A DNA stretch of 64,000 nucleotides from Kiloniellaceae bacterium (GTDB taxonomy: Bacteria > Pseudomonadota > Alphaproteobacteria > Kiloniellales > J153). Within the stretch, counting starts at the first letter, position 1, and every line of letters begins with the position of its first letter. The position numbers and the translations under genes were made by a program. Below are positions 62,130 to 64,000 of this stretch, piece after piece. The stretch is taken from positions 79,000-142,999 of the forward strand of contig JAJFGN010000042.1 in assembly GCA_021776115.1 (NCBI GenBank), read 5' to 3'. The notes below the pieces were generated by a model. The model saw nothing but the letters and a program-made list of their open reading frames with translations. It did not search any database and was not told the DNA's origin.

Positions 62130-62879
62130 ATGGGTCGCCAGCTAATCGCCGGCAATTGGAAGATGAACGGACTATTTGGGCCCGGATCGGCACAAGCCAA
62201 GGAATTGGCCGCGCGGGCATCGGCCGGGACCCCGCTGGCGGCCGAGCTTCTCGTGTGCCCGCCCGCCCAACTCCTACTTCCATTTGCTGAGATCTTTCAG
62301 GACTCTGGCATTGCTCTAGGCGGCCAGGATTGCCACACAGCGGCCCGTGGCGCCCATACCGGGGACATTAGTGCCGAGATGCTGGCCGACGCCGGCTGCA
62401 CCTATGTGATCGTCGGCCATTCGGAGCGGCGCGCCGACCACGGCGAGAGCGATGCCGAGGTCAAGGCTAAAGCGGAGGCCGCGCGCGGCGCCGACCTGAT
62501 ACCCATCGTTTGTGTCGGCGAGACCGAGGACCAGCGGCGCTCCGGCAAGGCGTTAAGCGTGATCGAAGGACAAATTCGGGGATCTCTACCCGAAAACCCG
62601 GAAGACAGCAGGCTGGTCATCGCCTACGAGCCGGTTTGGGCGATTGGCACGGGGCTCACCGCCAAACCCTCCGACGTCCAGGAAGTGCATGGCCATATCC
62701 GGGACTTGTTGAGCGGCCTGTTCGGCCTGGAAGCCGGCGCGGCCGTTCGCATACTCTACGGTGGCTCGGTCAAGCCGGCCAACGCGGCCGAACTTCTGGC
62801 GGTGCCGAACGTCGATGGCGCCTTGGTCGGGGGGGCAAGTTTGCTAGCCGAAGATTTTTGGGCCATTGCGGCCACTTGA
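62130..62879 (+). CDS. tpiA: Triosephosphate isomerase
   Basis: Interconverts dihydroxyacetone phosphate and glyceraldehyde 3-phosphate (249 residues, TIM barrel). Catalytic Lys11 (GNWKMNG), His97 (VGHSERR) and Glu167 ([11 protein letters not shown]) are present, and the phosphate-binding [12 protein letters not shown] loop is intact. The tpiA-secG-pyrG order is conserved in alphaproteobacteria. Confidence 0.98.
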   Translation: MGRQLIAGNWKMNGLFGPGSAQAKELAARASAGTPLAAELLVCPPAQLLLPFAEIFQDSGIALGGQDCHTAARGAHTGDISAEMLADAGCTYVIVGHSERRADHGESDAEVKAKAEAARGADLIPIVCVGETEDQRRSGKALSVIEGQIRGSLPENPEDSRLVIAYEPVWAIGTGLTAKPSDVQEVHGHIRDLLSGLFGLEAGAAVRILYGGSVKPANAAELLAVPNVDGALVGGASLLAEDFWAIAAT

Positions 62880-62978
62880 TCCTGGCGAGCCCGGTGGTGA
62901 GGGACTACATAGCCAATGGTGCCTTTATGGGCCCCGCCGCGATAGTTTGGCCACGGTTGAATAGGAAAGACGGCAGGT

Positions 62979-63311
62979 ATGATTAACGTATTGCTCGCGA
63001 TTCACCTCATGCTGGCCATCGGCATGATTGGGGTGGTCTTGCTCCAACGGAGCGAGGGCGGAGGTCTGGGCATCGGCGGCGGAGGCGGCGGAGGCGGAGG
63101 TGGTATGGGCGGCTTTCTGACCGGGCGCGGCGCGGCGAACCTAATGACCCGCACAACGGCGATCTTGGCGGCGTTATTTATGGTGACCAGCATCCTGCTC
63201 AGCATTCTCGCCGGGCAGGGCCGCGAGAGCCGCTCGATCATCGAAGATATTCCAACCACCAGCGCTCCTGCGGAACAAGTCCCAAGCGCGCCCAGCGTGC
63301 CGGTTCAGTAA
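62979..63311 (+). CDS. secG: Protein translocase subunit SecG
   Basis: Small auxiliary subunit of the SecYEG channel (110 residues) with two transmembrane helices (about 2-21 and 52-75) and a cytoplasmic loop. The loop holds QRSEGGGLGIG followed by ten Gly in a row (63075-63104), then FLTGRGAANLMTRTTAIL. Gly-rich loops are common in this family. The C-terminal tail is Ser/Pro-rich. AGGAAAG is upstream of the ATG. Confidence 0.95.
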   Translation: MINVLLAIHLMLAIGMIGVVLLQRSEGGGLGIGGGGGGGGGGMGGFLTGRGAANLMTRTTAILAALFMVTSILLSILAGQGRESRSIIEDIPTTSAPAEQVPSAPSVPVQ

Positions 63312-63512
63312 TGCGGGAATCGGACCGCGGATTTTTGGCGGCTAAAATCGAGTCGCGATCGCCTAGCGCTCAAACCCAAGGCGCCCGGCCGTCCGAATTC
63401 TGACTCTCGCAGCGCTTATCCAGCGGAAAATCTAAGCCTTGCAGCGGTTACGCAATTTTCTGGCTCGTGGAGGGCAAAGGAAGCTTGCCCGAGGGGCCGC
63501 GAGCCATAATAG

Positions 63513-64000
<488 letters not shown>

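Noticed and set aside
63075-63104. Run of ten Gly codons in secG as an unusual repeat expansion
   Set aside because: Gly-rich cytoplasmic loops are a normal feature of alphaproteobacterial SecG.

Overview
This is a GC-rich, gene-dense piece of alphaproteobacterial core chromosome. The best guess is a free-living member of the Rhodospirillales or a nearby lineage. The evidence is a complete nuoA-N operon followed by birA, coaX and rnj; a short (439-aa) prolyl-tRNA synthetase; the lexA-moeA-moaC-trpC-trpD-trpG order; a GTTC-N7-GTTC SOS box; lpxI rather than lpxH in the lipid A cluster; and a DUF1467 gene. I see no rRNA, insertion sequence, prophage or CRISPR array. The left edge cuts lon and the right edge cuts pyrG.

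Layout. 1-2262: the 3' part of lon, hupB with its own promoter and terminator, tRNA-Val(UAC) and tRNA-Asp(GUC). 2352-20663: a probable promoter and the 14-gene complex I operon nuoABCDEFGHIJKLMN, running with overlaps or short gaps into birA, coaX, rnj, a methylmalonyl-CoA epimerase gene and a DUF1467 gene that appears to start at ATC. 20664-21005: a 342-base region with no gene and several hairpins, followed by a small exported protein of unknown function. 21469-24884: proS and the lipoprotein-releasing ABC transporter genes lolC/E and lolD. 24990-29507: a predicted H-type pseudoknot next to the ribosome-binding site of a homocysteine S-methyltransferase gene, then dnaE. 29710-44353: a long co-directional run for translation and envelope synthesis (rpsB, tsf, pyrH, frr, uppS, cdsA, dxr, rseP, bamA, skp, lpxD, fabZ, lpxA, lpxI, lpxB), followed by gloA and a bidirectional terminator. 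44864-49386 (minus strand): glnS-gltX-gltA. 49617-51827: comEC. 51845-56921 (minus strand): trpG-trpD-trpC-moaC-moeA-lexA, where the lexA promoter overlaps its SOS box. 57051-58490: two plus-strand genes (a degenerate metal-binding mini-protein and a divergent polysaccharide deacetylase) lying between trpG and trpE. 58510-61895 (minus strand): ppiD-like gene and trpE. 62130 to the end: tpiA, secG and the 5' part of pyrG.

Most of the window is standard core machinery: respiration, outer-membrane assembly, lipid A and isoprenoid synthesis, translation, tryptophan and molybdopterin synthesis. I did not find a convincing new multi-gene system. The more unusual points are regulatory or small-scale: the pseudoknot upstream of the homocysteine methyltransferase gene and that enzyme's altered zinc site, the ATC start of the DUF1467 gene, 10-bp tandem repeats upstream of glnS and ppiD, a perfect 20-bp palindrome between ppiD and tpiA, the 24-bp repeat in the rpsB tail, and the split trp cluster. 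All motif and structure calls were made by eye; no database or folding program was run.
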